From Sipunculus nudus (lineage: Eukaryota > Annelida > Sipuncula > Golfingiida > Sipunculidae), in the NCBI GenBank assembly GCA_026874595.1, contig CM049306.1, forward strand, positions 15,647,019 through 15,711,018: 64,000 nt of DNA. The letters are read 5' to 3'. Positions 12,001-25,004 of the stretch are shown here, in pieces. The translations under genes and the position numbers were made by a program. Every line of letters starts with the position of its first letter. The stretch's first letter is position 1. The notes below the pieces were generated by a model. That model was not told the origin of the DNA, searched no databases, and saw nothing but the letters and a program-made list of their open reading frames with translations.

Positions 12001-12771
12001 CCATAAGGATACTTTTACGAGCTTTTATAAACAAAAATAAAAAGGTCAATTTTGATTCACAGACAGGCGCCACCCACAGCTAACATTAATGTAATAGTTA
12101 TATCATCAATATGCCTGTTATATTAAATGCTTATAATTGCAACATTTTCTGAGATATTTGATAACAGACATATATATTGGGTACACAAAAACCTGAAATC
12201 ATAAACTTTTATGATAAGTAAAAAGAAAGGGTTTAGTGACAAGAAGAATCAATTTTGAAAATACTTTCTTAATTTATACTTGTTAAATTCTCCTTTCTCC
12301 TTTCTAGCTTTTCCCCCTAAAATATAAGTCAATGCAGGTGGCGACACAAAAAAATTCTTTCCCACAATATTGACTGTGACTGATTTTTGCATAATATTTG
12401 GTGATGCTAGCTCCTGCTGTTCCTCAGAAAATATGGGTTATTGGACTGATGACCTAAAGAGTGATGCAGGTGGCTCCAACAATTCCTCAATTTCATATAT
12501 GACTCGTGACCATGAATTTAACATGAAAAATCATAACATTAATCTTTTTTATGCATCCAGTCCATGGGGGATGGGGGTGTGGTGGTCTGTATTCCATATG
12601 AATTGTTTACCTTCTCTTAGTACTAAGTTAACCAGACAGTTTCTAAAACTTATACATTCACAACGTAGTTTATATTTATAAAAAGAGATAAACATAAAAT
12701 TTAGAAATTTTATTTCAAGTTGCATTTTACACCTATCTTTACAAAAATTTGGCCAGCCATCTTACAATAAA
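12001..12771. repeat. D-like core fragment and unassigned sequence
   Basis: Between about 12310 and 12540 the phrases GCAGGTGGCGACACAAAAA, TTTGGTGATGCTAGCTCCTG and ATGCAGGTGGCTCCAAC match D-element core sequence (compare 34480-35000). The rest is AT-rich and unassigned. Confidence 0.5.
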
Positions 12772-13261
12772 TTAGAATACCGGCAGTTCACAAGCGACCT
12801 CATGTATCCGCCAATTCACAGAGGCATTGGTGAAGTAAGGCATTGAACATTCCTGATATGACATGACTCCAATGTTGTGGCATCAGTGATGCCAATTTAA
12901 CTCCTAATATATGTGCATTTTCCCCCCAAAAAATTATCTGTAGTAGGATACACCATTCATAATTTCATGCGGAGACACCAATCCACTATTGAGAATTAGT
13001 GCATCAATGTATTCTATCAAACGGAACAGCAGGTGGCATAACCTGTGTGGCATACAACAAAGCTATCCAAAACGGAAAAACATGCACACTATCTGGTTGA
13101 TACATCCATCAACTCCTGAGATATGAGCGCTTTTTACCCAAAGCAAATGGACAGATGGACACCACGCGAAAACAATTGCAGATGGCGCCACCAGTCAACA
13201 TTACGAGATGGAGGTATTTAAGATCCATGGACATGCACAATTTTAGGCCAATATGGCAAAT

Positions 13262-14618
13262 CAGCGGCGTTCCTAACAACATTGCCGCCCGGGGAGGTCT
13301 TAGAAATTGCCGCCATACTTGCAAAACATTTCAATACTGGACAATTTATGGAAACATTTCACATCAAATTCCTTGTTATAGGCTTTTAGTTGACAACAAC
13401 GCAATTATATGGATGAATAATTCATTGGCAGGAAATTCCTTCGCCACACATTAAAGAGCAATCATCCCTATGTTAATGTAAATCAAATAATCGCTCTTAA
13501 TTAATGCACAGAAAAGAAAACACTGCAGGATACACAAATAAATTGGTAATTTAATTTTTCATGTGAACACGATTTTTATAAATTATGATTAGCTTAAACT
13601 CAACATAGAAAATGCATATAAATACCTTGTCGCTTCTATAATTCGACCTCTTGTTATCGCATATGACAACAGCTATAAACCTAGCTGAGCACTGTGATAT
13701 GCATGGTACTGCAGCTAGCAAAGATTAGTAGTATTTAAAACGCCTAAATTGCATGATTAATATGAAAGCAGGGCCAGTTTAATGTTTTAGGATAAAGAAA
13801 AATACAGTGTTTGGATAATCTGGGACTTTTTTTGGCTAATTACAAAAGTTAAAAGCATCAATTTCTGACATACTATCTCGTACGTACGACATATTATCTC
13901 GTATAAATAATAAATTCTATAACCAGTGGTATACCAAAAGACTCATAAATTCTGATTGTACTCAATATATTCCCGAGGTTATTAACGTTTATATTTTTAA
14001 AAATCTTACAACATGTTGTAAGAGTATGGAGATGCATGAAAAGGGGGATTTCAGGCTGTATAAATACCATGGAATTTTGGGGAATTTTAAGATTTCAAGA
14101 GTTGAAATTCTTAATACATTCCAAGGAAAGAGCAACATAATTCGTCATATATAATATGTTCCGCACACTGTGTAAAACAGACATCCCACCCCCACCACCA
14201 TGGGCGATTGGTCTTCTGGCAGCCCCCCCCCCCCCCCCCTGCCCCCTATTCAGTGCCCCCAAAGGAATTCTGCAAACGTACACCCTGAAATGTACGCCTT
14301 TGCATGACAGGTCAGATTATTAATTGCGTTCTTACATGACACGACTGCCGAACTAATAAAGAAAGGTAACAGATCTGTATTTCATTTTGCGTTGCTTGCC
14401 TCTATAGCGATAGTTCGCAAATCATTTGGTTGGTTCCAATGTCCAGTTTATAATTCCTTAACTACTTGAAATGGGACGCATAGCCAAAATGAACCAACCA
14501 TTTAAATATTCTCACATATCTCGAAAAAGGCCAAATTTGTAATTGTTGGAGACCTCCTAATGCCACTTCGTTATACTAATTCCCCGAAATACCGCCCCAA
14601 AAAATAGGTACGCCACTG
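13262..14618. mobile_element. Non-autonomous hAT-like DNA transposon in the C element
   Basis: Ends are CAGCGGCGTTCC on the left and, inverted, CAGTGGCGTACC on the right (10 of 12 identical). It splits a C core unit at CCAATATGGCAAAT / CAGCAAACCACT. The expected 8-bp target duplication would be TGGCAAAT and CAGCAAAC, only partly matching. A 17-base C run lies at 14223-14239. No transposase is visible. Confidence 0.6.
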
Positions 14619-15429
14619 CAGCAAACCACTTCTGAGGGCATCAGTCTATTCTAAGAAAATGGGAAGGTAGGTGGCCCCAACCGGTCTGGTTTATGAGAAA
14701 CCTCTCCAAGATTGATGGACATGCCAAATTTCAAACAAAGATATTGAACGATTCCTGAGAGTGAGATTTGTGCAATTATCACCCACAGCAAACACAAGTA
14801 TGGATGCCACGGAAAAGCGGTTGCAGATGGCGCCACCAGTCTCTTTTGCGAGACTGAGGTAACCAAGATCCTTCGACATGCACAATTTCAGGCCAATACG
14901 ACAAATCACTCCTGAGAAAAGGGCGTTAATTTATTCTACAAAAACGGGAAGGTAGGTGGCGCCACCTGTCTGGTCTACGGGATTACTCGCCAAGATAGAT
15001 GGACATGCGAAATTTCACATCATTAAATTGAACCACTCTTGAGATATGAGCAATTTTCACCCAAAGTAGACGCACGGATGGACGCCACGCAAAGAAAATT
15101 ATAGATGGCGCCACCAGTCATAAGTACAAGATGTAGGTAACCAAGATCTATGGACATTTATAATTTCAGGCCAATACAGCAAACCAATCCTGAGGAAAAG
15201 CCATCCATGTATTCTATGAAAACGGGAAGGTAGGTGGCGCCACCTCCTGGTCTACAAGAATACTCTAAAAGATGGATGGACATGCCAATTTCCAGAACAC
15301 AAAATTGAATAACTCTTGAGATATGAGGAATTTACACTCAAAGCAAACGCACGGATGGATGTCACACGAAAACAATTACAGATGGCTCCACCAGTCTTGA
15401 GTACGAGATGGAGGTATAAACTTTGAGAT

Positions 15430-16015
15430 AGGACAAGGACTTAGATGGATAAGTACGAAATAATAATGTCCAATAATGTCGACGGCTAATTTGCATTTTA
15501 AAAATTCATTAAATGGTAGTTTAAATTATTCAACACACTCCTCTACCATGAAAACACAGGTGTAGACACATTAATATCTAAAAAAGGACAGGAACTAAGA
15601 CCAGTATAAGCAAAATAAGAAGTTGCAATTATGGCGATAGCTAATTTGCATATTATAAAATAATGAAAGAAAAAAAATCAAATGATAATTTGACACTGTT
15701 CATCATAATCCTTGATCATGAAAATATGAGTGTAGACACCCTTATCTCTAAGAAAGGCCCAAGAGAAATATGAGCAAAACTGGAAGATCAAATAATGGCG
15801 ACGCCTTATATGCACAATAAAATCATTAATGTTAATTTGAAACGGTTCGTCATGATCTTTGACCATTCAAACATAGGGATAGACACCTTGTTCTCTAAAT
15901 TAGGACAAGACCCAAGAGAGAAATGGGCAAAACTAGAAGTTCCAATAAAAGCGACGGCTAATTTGCATATTAATGGGTTTTATGCAAAATGCTCAAAGGT
16001 GTCAGGGCGACACCC
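15430..16015 (+). repeat. Second tandem array inside the C element, three units
   Basis: Three diverged copies of a unit with CTCTAAGAAAGGACAAGAC, AGCAAAACTAGAAGTTC and GGCGACGGCTAATTTGCATA. They lack the GGTGGCGCCACC box, unlike the units before them. Confidence 0.6.
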
Positions 16016-16142
16016 TCTTTAACATTAATAAACAGGATCCAAAGATCATGAAACTGCAAAAATATTCTATGCGGACTCAAATGCACGCTTCTCTCGAAAT
16101 GCCGGACCACAAAACTCTGTTTTGGGGGATACAACAAGTGAC

Positions 16143-18072
16143 CAGAGTTTGGGTAATCGTGATCAGTAATCGTTATCGATTACAATCGATTACATTTTAA
16201 AATGTAATTGTAGTTGTGATCGATTACATTTGGTTTCAGAGCAGAGTAACTGTAATTGTAATACATTACATTTAAAAAATCTGATTACTTTTAACTATTT
16301 CTCTTTAAAATGGTTGCATTTATTGATATCACTTTAAACTAGTAGATAATTAAATTAAATATCTATCATGTTTAGTATGGTCATCATAACTTAATGAAAA
16401 TAAACCATGGTTAAGTGTTAACTATAAAGTTCTCAGCTATGGGTAACTTATATTGCAAAAATTAGCACTTATAGTTAGCCAACATTACTCACCTACCAGT
16501 TACCTCCCTTGCAAATCAACTTTTTAGAATATGAGCAAAAATTTTAAACTGATTCATGATTAATTGTCCATACATAACCATAAACAGTTATCTATATTTG
16601 TATAACATCTTTTTCTCACAATCATAATATGTTCAGTTGTTTACATGGCCTAAATGCATGTAACAAAACATACCTGAAACGATCAGTGTTTACCTTTTAA
16701 CGGGGAAAAGAAACAAGCGCGGCCCTATGTGTCTTCTGTTAACATGCACATATACTGAAATATAAAATAAAACTCAAGGATAAGGCAAAAAAAAAGGTGC
16801 TCCCAAGGCAACGTCCGCGTCAATTTTTACCTCCTCCCCCCCCCCCCCCCCCCCCCATCAAAAATTTATATTTTGATTTCCATCTTTCAAGAAGATAAAA
16901 TAATACAATTTTGATCAGATTACCTTTGTTATGTAGTGCTTTTGCCTGTTTAGCCAAAAAATTCTGTTATTTTCATGCTTTTCCCTGATCATATGACATT
17001 TTATCGAAACAAACAAAAAAGGGCAAAAATAAAATAGCGCCCGCCCGTACTGATTTATGAAAAAAAAGTGCCTGAGAACCATACCTTTTTTTTTGGCCTA
17101 AGGGATCAATATCTGTTAAGTATGGATGTCCAGAGCCACTAGCTTAACTAGCTGGAGGATTGACTAACCACATTTCACACTTTATATTTTACAAAGATGC
17201 GGTCAGTGGCCAGGTTAATCCTGTAGTAATCTGCTAATTAACTGAAAAGGGGGAAGGGGTATGGAACTACACAGGGAGTCCAGCTCTTGGTCCAGGAGGT
17301 GAACACATAGATGGATATCAAAAGAGCATGGCTTCATAATATTTGCCCATGCAGCGCTTTAAACCAGCCATTGCTCTTTGACAGGTCCATGAGGAGAACA
17401 CCTCAGGCTTTTTGGGTTATGTAAAACTATATCCGGCTGGTAACAAAGTAAGATGCAGCCCATGCAGTGGAAATTATTAGGTCACAGTTTATCATGCTGG
17501 TGCTCTACTATTGGCCATGTTATGTAACATGTGAGACTGGCAACAAGTATAGGTATACAATGCTGGATAGTCTAAAAGTACACCACTATGTCCAGGTACA
17601 TTCGTACAACATCATGTCCACTGGTGACTGCAAACATGAATTTGTCTAAATAATAAAACTTAGATTTCATCAGTTCCATACCTCTATACATATTAAACTC
17701 TCTCAAGAAAATTTTATAATCAAAGGAACTGAACAGACCCGTGCATTACATTTTGTTAAATGTAACAATCTCCTAAACTTAACCACAACCAAAGTTTCAG
17801 GCACACTGAAGTAACCAGCATATCAGCTCATCATTTACACATGAGTGTGCACTGACTTCAGCTTAACTTCATAGGCAAGGTTTAAGTGACACAATAATGA
17901 AGAATATCACACATTTTTTGTTTGTTGTGTAATAATGATTTATATCAAGATTACATGTAAAAGTAATTGTTATCGTAATCAATTACATATTTTCATGTAA
18001 TCGTTATCACACATTATAAAAGTAATGGTAATCATAATTTATTACATTTAGTATGTAATCGGCCCAACCCTG
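16143..18072. mobile_element. Non-autonomous hAT-like element with ATCGATTAC-rich ends
   Basis: Left end CAGAGTTTGGGTAATCG, right end inverted CAGGGTTGGGCCGATTAC. Both ends are crowded with GTAATCGATTAC variants. The flanks are CAAGTGAC on the left and CAATGAC on the right, an 8-bp duplication with one base lost. The insertion splits the A-type start ACAAGTGAC/CCATGGGTC. It contains a 21-base C run (16836-16856). No transposase frame seen. Confidence 0.75.
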
Positions 18073-19485
18073 CAATGACCCATGGGTCATGACGCTCAGC
18101 TTAATTTGACACACAGGTGACGCATGTTTTAATTACTGATGTTATGATCTGGTGAAAAATATTTGTTAAGGAACCTTGAACATTCGGTAGACTTTATTTT
18201 TTTTTGCTCATAATCCATAGAAAATAGGTAACAGCAACCTTATTTAAGGTTTCCAATAAGATTTTAACAGGAACTCCCTAGATGCTAAGTTAGAAGTTTA
18301 TACGTCAAACTGCTGCAACATGTGTCCATCTTAATTATAGGGTACTCAAACAATGCTCTTTCACATACCTTATACAATATAGGTCACAGTGACCTTATTT
18401 TGGATGTCCAATAATATATTACAATAACCTCCCTATACATTAAGAAAGACGTTTCTAGATCCAACAGTTAAGATTTGTGCCCTGTCTGACTTTCTGGGTG
18501 CTCAAATTAATATTTTCTGCCCGTAGCTCACAGAATATAGGTCAAAGTGACCTTATTTCTAGATTCAAAAGAACCTTGCGTAGGACATCCATGGATGTCA
18601 TTTTAGAAGGTTCTAGGTCCAACAGAAAAGTTTCATAATTACATTTTTGGCGAGTCGCTTGCAGAAAATAGGTCATCTTGACCTAGTTTCAGGTTTCTAA
18701 GAAAATTTGAACAGAACCTCACGGGATTTTGCGTTAGACGTTTCTTGGCATAATGGTTACGATTTGTGCCCCATTTGATTGTCGGGTTGCTCAAAATCAG
18801 GTTTTTAGCCAGTCGCTTGCAGAATATGGGTAATCATGACCTAGTTTCATTTTTCCAAGGACATTAACCCAAGACCTCCCTGAATGTCACAACAGAAACT
18901 TCTAGGCCAAATGGATACAATATGTGCCCTGACTCTTGATGCTCAATGTCATGTTTTTAGCTAGTACCTCACATATTATAGGTCACCATTACCAAATTTC
19001 CGGTTTCCAAGGAGATTTGCCTAGGACCCCCCCTGGATGTACAGCTGGAAGTTTCTAGGTCTAACGATTAAGAACTTGTGCCCTGTTAACGTCCAGACAG
19101 CTTCATTTGAACGTATCAAAATAGAGAGAGAAAAAGCGTAAGAATTAGAAAAATAAGGTGGCACCACCAGTCTTCATGGACCTGATGAAACTGTTCATGA
19201 TCAGAATACATGAAAAGAATCAAGGTAATCAGTATATGTTAGTTATTGAGATATTGGAGCCTTTGTACCGGTATCAATTTTTAATTATTCTGGGGTGCAC
19301 AACAGGCCCCATAACCCCATAACTCTGAGAATATAGGTCGCACTGACCTAATTTCAGATGTCCAGGGAGATTTTTTATGGACCTCCCTGGAAGATTTCAG
19401 GAGCAGCGGTTACGATTTGTGCCCTGTAAACGAACAACCGGGAGGATTGGACTAAGAGTGATCGCTATAGCTCAGCTTAAGAAAT
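18073..19485 (+). mobile_element. A2-type element, interrupted at its start by the hAT-like element
   Basis: Continues from CAAGTGAC at 16135. Reads CCATGGGTCATGACGCTCAG, then degenerate units with GTGACCTTATTT and TTTCTAGGTC phrases. It has a decayed box GGTGGCACCACC at 19158, and the end reads GAGTGATCGCTATAGCTCAG with the last hairpin arm missing. Confidence 0.7.
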
Positions 19486-20183
19486 GCAAGGCTCCAACAA
19501 CTTTATATCTTAATACAAGCTGATTATATTCACAGAATTCCCATATATTTAGATATGATGGTATTCAGGTATCTTGTAGCCTGGTAGCCCTTATTATCAG
19601 TTTAATGTCAGCGTGCTCACTGATGTCACTGATCTAGTTCTTCAAGCATTTTCACAATTGTGCCATGTTCTCAACACTGGAATTTTAAGGTTGAAACCCT
19701 AACATTCATATAAAGCCTCCTTTGGATTTCATGCCGTTTCACTGAAATAATGGAACATTTAAATCTATTACGCCACTCTTGCTGTTAAAGCTAGTTTAAA
19801 TGTTTAACATTTCACAACCAAGTCTAATTTTTCAACTAAAACACTGAACTCTAGCTGTTTACTTTTTTGCAAAATACAAGTATGGCGAGCTAATTTCCAT
19901 TGTATCGGTAAATATTTGGTGGGGGTCCCCACTTCCCTTAAAATTAACAACAGTGTAAGTTCATGTTGGAAAACTTTGTGGAATTTATTTGTGCATCTAA
20001 TTTGAGGAAAAATGTACAGCACTTCTAAAGCTACCAAAAGTCCTATATATTTCCAGATTTGAACTGGAAACAAAGTAGCTGGTTTTTAATCAAGTCCAAG
20101 ACCTTGGTGGAAACAATTTGTGTCAAATTTGAGGAAAAATATTAGTGGTGTCCGAATCAGACATGGGGACTACTTTATAAATG
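19486..20183. other. Unassigned, degenerate repeat phrases
   Basis: Phrases such as AAATTTGAGGAAAAAT occur twice (near 20000 and 20130) and again near 35400 and 60650. They suggest another old repeat family. No coding sequence seen. Confidence 0.35.
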
Positions 20184-20883
20184 CTAGACATTTCTTGGCA
20201 CCGCAGGTGCCAGAGTATCCCCAGACATATTACGCCCCCCCCCCCCCCCCACCTTTAAGAATAGGCCCCCCATTTTTAGCAGCATAAACTGACACTTGGC
20301 AAGCAATTATTGTTTCTTCCATCTATCAATCCACAATCTTATTGAAGTTGTTGGTCCTGCGACCTTGACCTTTTGGCACATCACAAGGCTATCCAAGAAA
20401 TTGACAGGCGTCTTCCTCTATTGGCAGGGGAACTGTATGTGCAAGATGAAATGTCTGTGATGAAATGTTTGGCTGAAAATACATCCACAATCCTTTTAAA
20501 GATGTGTCCTGTGACCTTGACCTTTGACCTCATGACCCCAATATCAATTCGGGTCTTGCTTTTCCAATGGGACATATACAAGTCAAGTTTGAAATCCATA
20601 CATCAATAAAAGCAGGAATTATCGTCCAGAAACTAATTTTTGGACAGATGGCTTCTGTGACCTTCACCTTTGACCTTGTGCCCTCAAAATTGATAGGGGT
20701 CTTCCTCTATTGGCAGATGAACTATATGTGCAAGATGAAAGGTCTGAGATGAAATGTTTTGCTGAAAATGCATCCACAATCTTTTTAAAGATGTGTCCTG
20801 TGACCTTGACCTTTTACCTCATGACCCCAAAATCAATTGGAGTCTTGCTTTATCAATGGGACATATATAAGTCAAGTTTAAAA

Positions 20884-23800
20884 CAAGGCCTACAGGCCTA
20901 ATGCGAACCTGTGCATTGGGAAATACACCAGGTTTATTGCTTCAATACTGGACCATTACTTTTCATGTATATGAACAATGCAAGTACTAAACTTTTTGAA
21001 TAAGAAACAATTACACAAACATCTCTGCTGAAATTCTGGCATGGGTGCACACAACACCAAAACGATTGTAGCTGGCACCACCAGTCTTGTATACTTCGAA
21101 GCTATCAGAGATATACACATATGCCAATTTTCAGACTGATATTTCAAACTCCTCCTGAGAAATAAGCAGGGACACACATTGTGCAAAAATTATTGTAGGT
21201 GGCACCACCAGTCTTGTATACGACAAGTATACGATAATTAAAACTAGAAAACGGGTAGTCGACAAGCGACTACGGGTATCCGCCGAAATCAGAGTGGAAC
21301 GGGTGAAGTGAGGCATGGATTGAGTGGCAAGGGAAATAGAGTGAGGTGTGTTGCATATTAGCATGGATGTCTGCAGCCAAAATGAATATGTAGGTTGCGC
21401 CACCTACCACAAATGCAGAAAGCTGTCACATAAATGTAGGTGGCGCCACCTGTCATAAAATCCAGAAAGCTGTCCAGGATGTATAAACCTGCAAGATTTT
21501 AGGTAGTTATGTTAAATCACTACATACATGTGAGTAATTTTATCCGGCGGCAGACAAACAGACGGACGCAGTGCAAAAATGGTTGAGGAGGCGCCACCAG
21601 TTTTAAATATGATAAAGAGCTATGTGAGATCTATACACATGCAAAATTTTGTCCCAATCGGTCAAACGGTTCCCGAGATATGAGCTTGGATGTCTGCAGC
21701 GTAAACGTGAATGTAGGTGGCGCCACCTGTCACAAAATCGAGAAAGCTATCCAGGATGTATAAACCTGCAAATTTTAGGTGGATATGTCCAACCACTGCC
21801 GAGATATGAGTGATTTTATCCCATGGCAGACAAACAGTCGACGGACGCTGTGGAAAAGTGGTTGCATGTGGCGCCACCATTTTTAGTGTATGTTTTAAAG
21901 CTATCCAAGGGTATAAAATTTTAGCCTGATCGGTCAAACGGTTCCCGAGATATGAGCTTGGATGTCTGCAGCGTAAACGTGAATGTAGGTGGCGCCACCT
22001 GTCACAAAAATCGAAAAAGCTATCCAGGATGTATATGCATGCCGAATTTCAGGTGGATAAGTCCAACCAATGCAGAGATATGAGTGATTTTATCCCAAGG
22101 CAGATAAGCAGATGGACGTAGTTCAAAAATGGTTGCAGGTGACGCCACTATTTTAGTGTATGTTATAAAGCTATCCAAGGGCTACATTTGTCTAAAATAT
22201 TTAGCCTGATCGGTCAAACGGTTCCCGAGATATAGGGGTTTATGTGTGGAAACAGACGCACAAATGGACGCAGAGCGCAGAGGATAGGTCAGAGGTCAAA
22301 ACAAAATCGGGGCGCAGTTCACATGTGACCCGAACATAATTTCGGATTTCGTAATATTCCGCCCAGCGGTTACAGAGGAGTTCTCCGGACACCTACCTGG
22401 CGCCGGCGGCGGCGGCGGCAGCGTCCGACTGACTCTGTTTTGGCGGATACAATAAGATAGGTATAAATATGCCCAATTTCAGGATGATATATCAAATTCC
22501 TCTATAGAAATAAGCAGGCACAAAAGTCACACACTGTGCAAATGTAATTTTATGCGGTGACACCGGTCTTGTGAACGAGAAACCCATCAAAGACACATAG
22601 ACAGGTCAAAATATTAGGCCAATACATCAAACTTACCTTAAGTTTGATGCATGGGGCTGACCACGCTTAGGTGAGAAAGGCAGTTGCCCCGAGTGAACTG
22701 TGACAAATTTGCTAGACAAGGCTACTGCACTGAGTGAACTCAGAACCTGTACCTGGCTGAACTGAGTGAACTCTTGACCGGTTGCCTAATCTGATACAGT
22801 TGGCAGTCAGCCAAAGCTATAAATAGATTGGCTCCACATGCAGCCCTGAGGGGCATGACACCCATGAGGTGATCACATGGTGCCCATGAGGTGTTCACAT
22901 GTCACCTATGAGGAGATCACATGCCTTGTGCTTGGCTGCACTGACTGAACTCTTGACCTTTATCTGGCTGCACTGAATGAACTCTTGATCTATTGCAAAA
23001 TCCGAAACAGTTGGCAGTTTCTAAACCTATGTAAATATACAGACACAATCTTGGCCTGTTGGCAAATCTGTTTACACATACTGAAAACTTTAGCTAAAAT
23101 GCTTTTTTTCAAGCTAAAATATTCATAAAATTTTTATCAAAATATCTAGAAAAATAAAAAATTCAGTTCTTTCATTGTCAAAGGTCCAATAATTCTGCCA
23201 AAAATCATTCAAGTAAACTTGAACAAAGGCCACCTAAGAAAAATTTTTGTGCCATGTAACAGAAGTTATAATTGAAACAATAATTTTGTAGAAGAACAGT
23301 TTTGCAGTCCTCAGTTTGAGTTAGACATAATAATGGCCATAAGACCAGCTTAAGTTTTTCTGATATTAAGTTTTTCAAGATATTCCTAGCCTGCCACTAG
23401 GGGAGGATCTGTTTGATTTTTGGGTCATAGGTCAAAGGTCAAGGTCACAGGGCCCATCCATTCACAAATTAGTTTATGGATGATTATTCTGCTTTGGATA
23501 GACAGACTGGCTTCAAACTTGATTTAATAATGACCAACCACATATGTCAATTCATTTTGATTTTCAGGGTCCAGCGATCTAAGGTGAAGGTCACAGAAGC
23601 CACACCTTTAAAAAGATTGTGGTTGCACTGTAAATCAAACTTTTCATCCTGAATTTTCCAACGTTCACACATGGCTTACTTGCCCAAAGTGAGGAAACCT
23701 GTAGAATTTGAGGTTATCTGGTCAGAGGTCAAGGTCACTTTTTAAAAGATTGTTACAATAATCCTAAAAGCAAGTTCAAGGATATTAAGTTTTTTGAATT

Positions 23801-25004
23801 TAAGTTTTTGAATAACTTAAATCATAAATCTAAATTTTTTAAAAGTTTTTAAAAAACATTCTTGTCAATATTAACCAAAGATAACCTGAAATCTAAATGT
23901 CTGGAGGCATGATGTAACGGATGCTGATAAACTGGTTCCAGGCTAGATGTATCTGCTTAACGAGCTAACATATATGGTAAAATGACTCAATTCAATCTTT
24001 ATTATTCAGCCAAAATTCATTCTTTGAACCATAAAAGACAATTATTATAAGAATTATTCAGGGGATTATTCTTGTAAAATATTAAACAAATATGCCTCAG
24101 TGGCGTCAGTTAAAAAAGTTTTGCAGGTTTATAACTCATATGGGAAAATAAAGCAAAATGGCTAAGTTAAGCTTCCAATAACTCAGCCAAAAATCATTGA
24201 ACCAAAACCATTTGAACAAACTTGAATTATCAGCATATAAAGATAATTAATGTGTGAGATTTAAGAATTTGGCCCAGTGATTTTTGAGAAGAAGATCTTT
24301 GTAGCCACTGAGCTTAAATGGGCTGTTATGGCATATAACTAAATTCAGCTTCCCATAACTCAGCCAAAAGTCACTGAACTGAGACCATTTGAACAAAATT
24401 CAGAAAGCACTACCCTAGGATCATTTCTGTGCGATATTAAAAAATTTGGCCAAATGGTTTCAGAGAAGAAGTTTTTTGTAGCTGTCAGTATGATACGGGC
24501 ACTGATGACCCCCGTTCAAAAAAGGCCGATGCAGGTGGCGCCACCAATACATGAATTTCAGACATGACTCATGTGACCAACATTGGCATAAAATTTGGTG
24601 ATGACAGCTCCAGCCGTTTCTAAGATTGTAATTTTAGTATACTTTTTTGGACAGATGACTAAGTGTACCTCGGCCAAAAATCACCAAACTTAAACCATTT
24701 GAACAAATTTGAGAGAGATTGTTCCAGGGATCATTTCTGTGAAATATTGGACAATTTGGCTGAACAGTTTCGGATAAGAAGATTTTTAAAGCTTTTATAG
24801 CTTTTTCTCTATAAAATTTAAGAAAATGCATTTAGCCAAAAAATAAGCAAAATTCGATAGAGTTTTTTAGATGACTAATTTTTTGCAGAAAATTTCTTGA
24901 TGCTAACTCTTGCCGTTTTCAAGATAGTATGGGTTAACGTACAGACGACGGACGACGGCCGACGGACGACGCCACACCATCGCATAAGCTCATAGGTTCG
25001 CTAA
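20884..25004 (+). mobile_element. D-type hairpin element nested in B
   Basis: Begins CAAGGCCTACAGGCCTAATG, a hairpin, then CGAACCTGTGCA. Ends with a GACGGACGACGG tract, CACACCATCGCATAAGCTCA and TAGGTTCGCTAA; GCGAACCT recurs inverted. It holds a C element at 21244-22454. A block around 23365-23965 with GGTCAAAGGTCAAGGTCAC may be a further insertion. The exact box near 24535 is D's own. Confidence 0.82.
21244..22454 (+). mobile_element. C-type hairpin element nested in D
   Basis: The left end is CTAGAAAACGG, the perfect hairpin GTAGTCGACAAGCGACTAC, then GGGTATCCGCCGAAATC. The right end is GGCGGCGGCGGCGGCAGCG and CTGTTTTGGCGGATACAATA. Dimeric core units have exact boxes at about 21438, 21716 and 21986 and decayed ones between. 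D sequence resumes after it at TATAAATATGCCCAATTTCA. Confidence 0.85.

Larger units (their letters stand above)
12772..16134 (+). mobile_element. Long C-type element (subfamily E) with two kinds of core unit
   Basis: The left end TTAGAATACCGGCAGTTCAC, AAGCGACC and GTATCCGCC matches the C hairpin end in decayed form; the right end is CTGTTTTGGGGGATACAA. Core units of about 280 bp have boxes at 13182, 14672 (decayed), 14828, 14956, 15106, 15235 and 15385 (decayed). A second set of about 170-190 bp units (GACGGCTAATTTGCATATTA, repeated three times) fills 15430-16015. A hAT-like element interrupts it at 13262-14618. Confidence 0.65.

Noticed and set aside
12370-12681. 103-codon plus-strand frame as a gene
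   Set aside because: It overlaps D-type core repeat sequence and has no recognisable domain.
16145-16300. ATCGATTAC-rich stretch as a homeodomain or GATA regulatory cluster
   Set aside because: The same motif crowding occurs at the opposite, inverted end at 18072 and fits hAT-like terminal sequence better.
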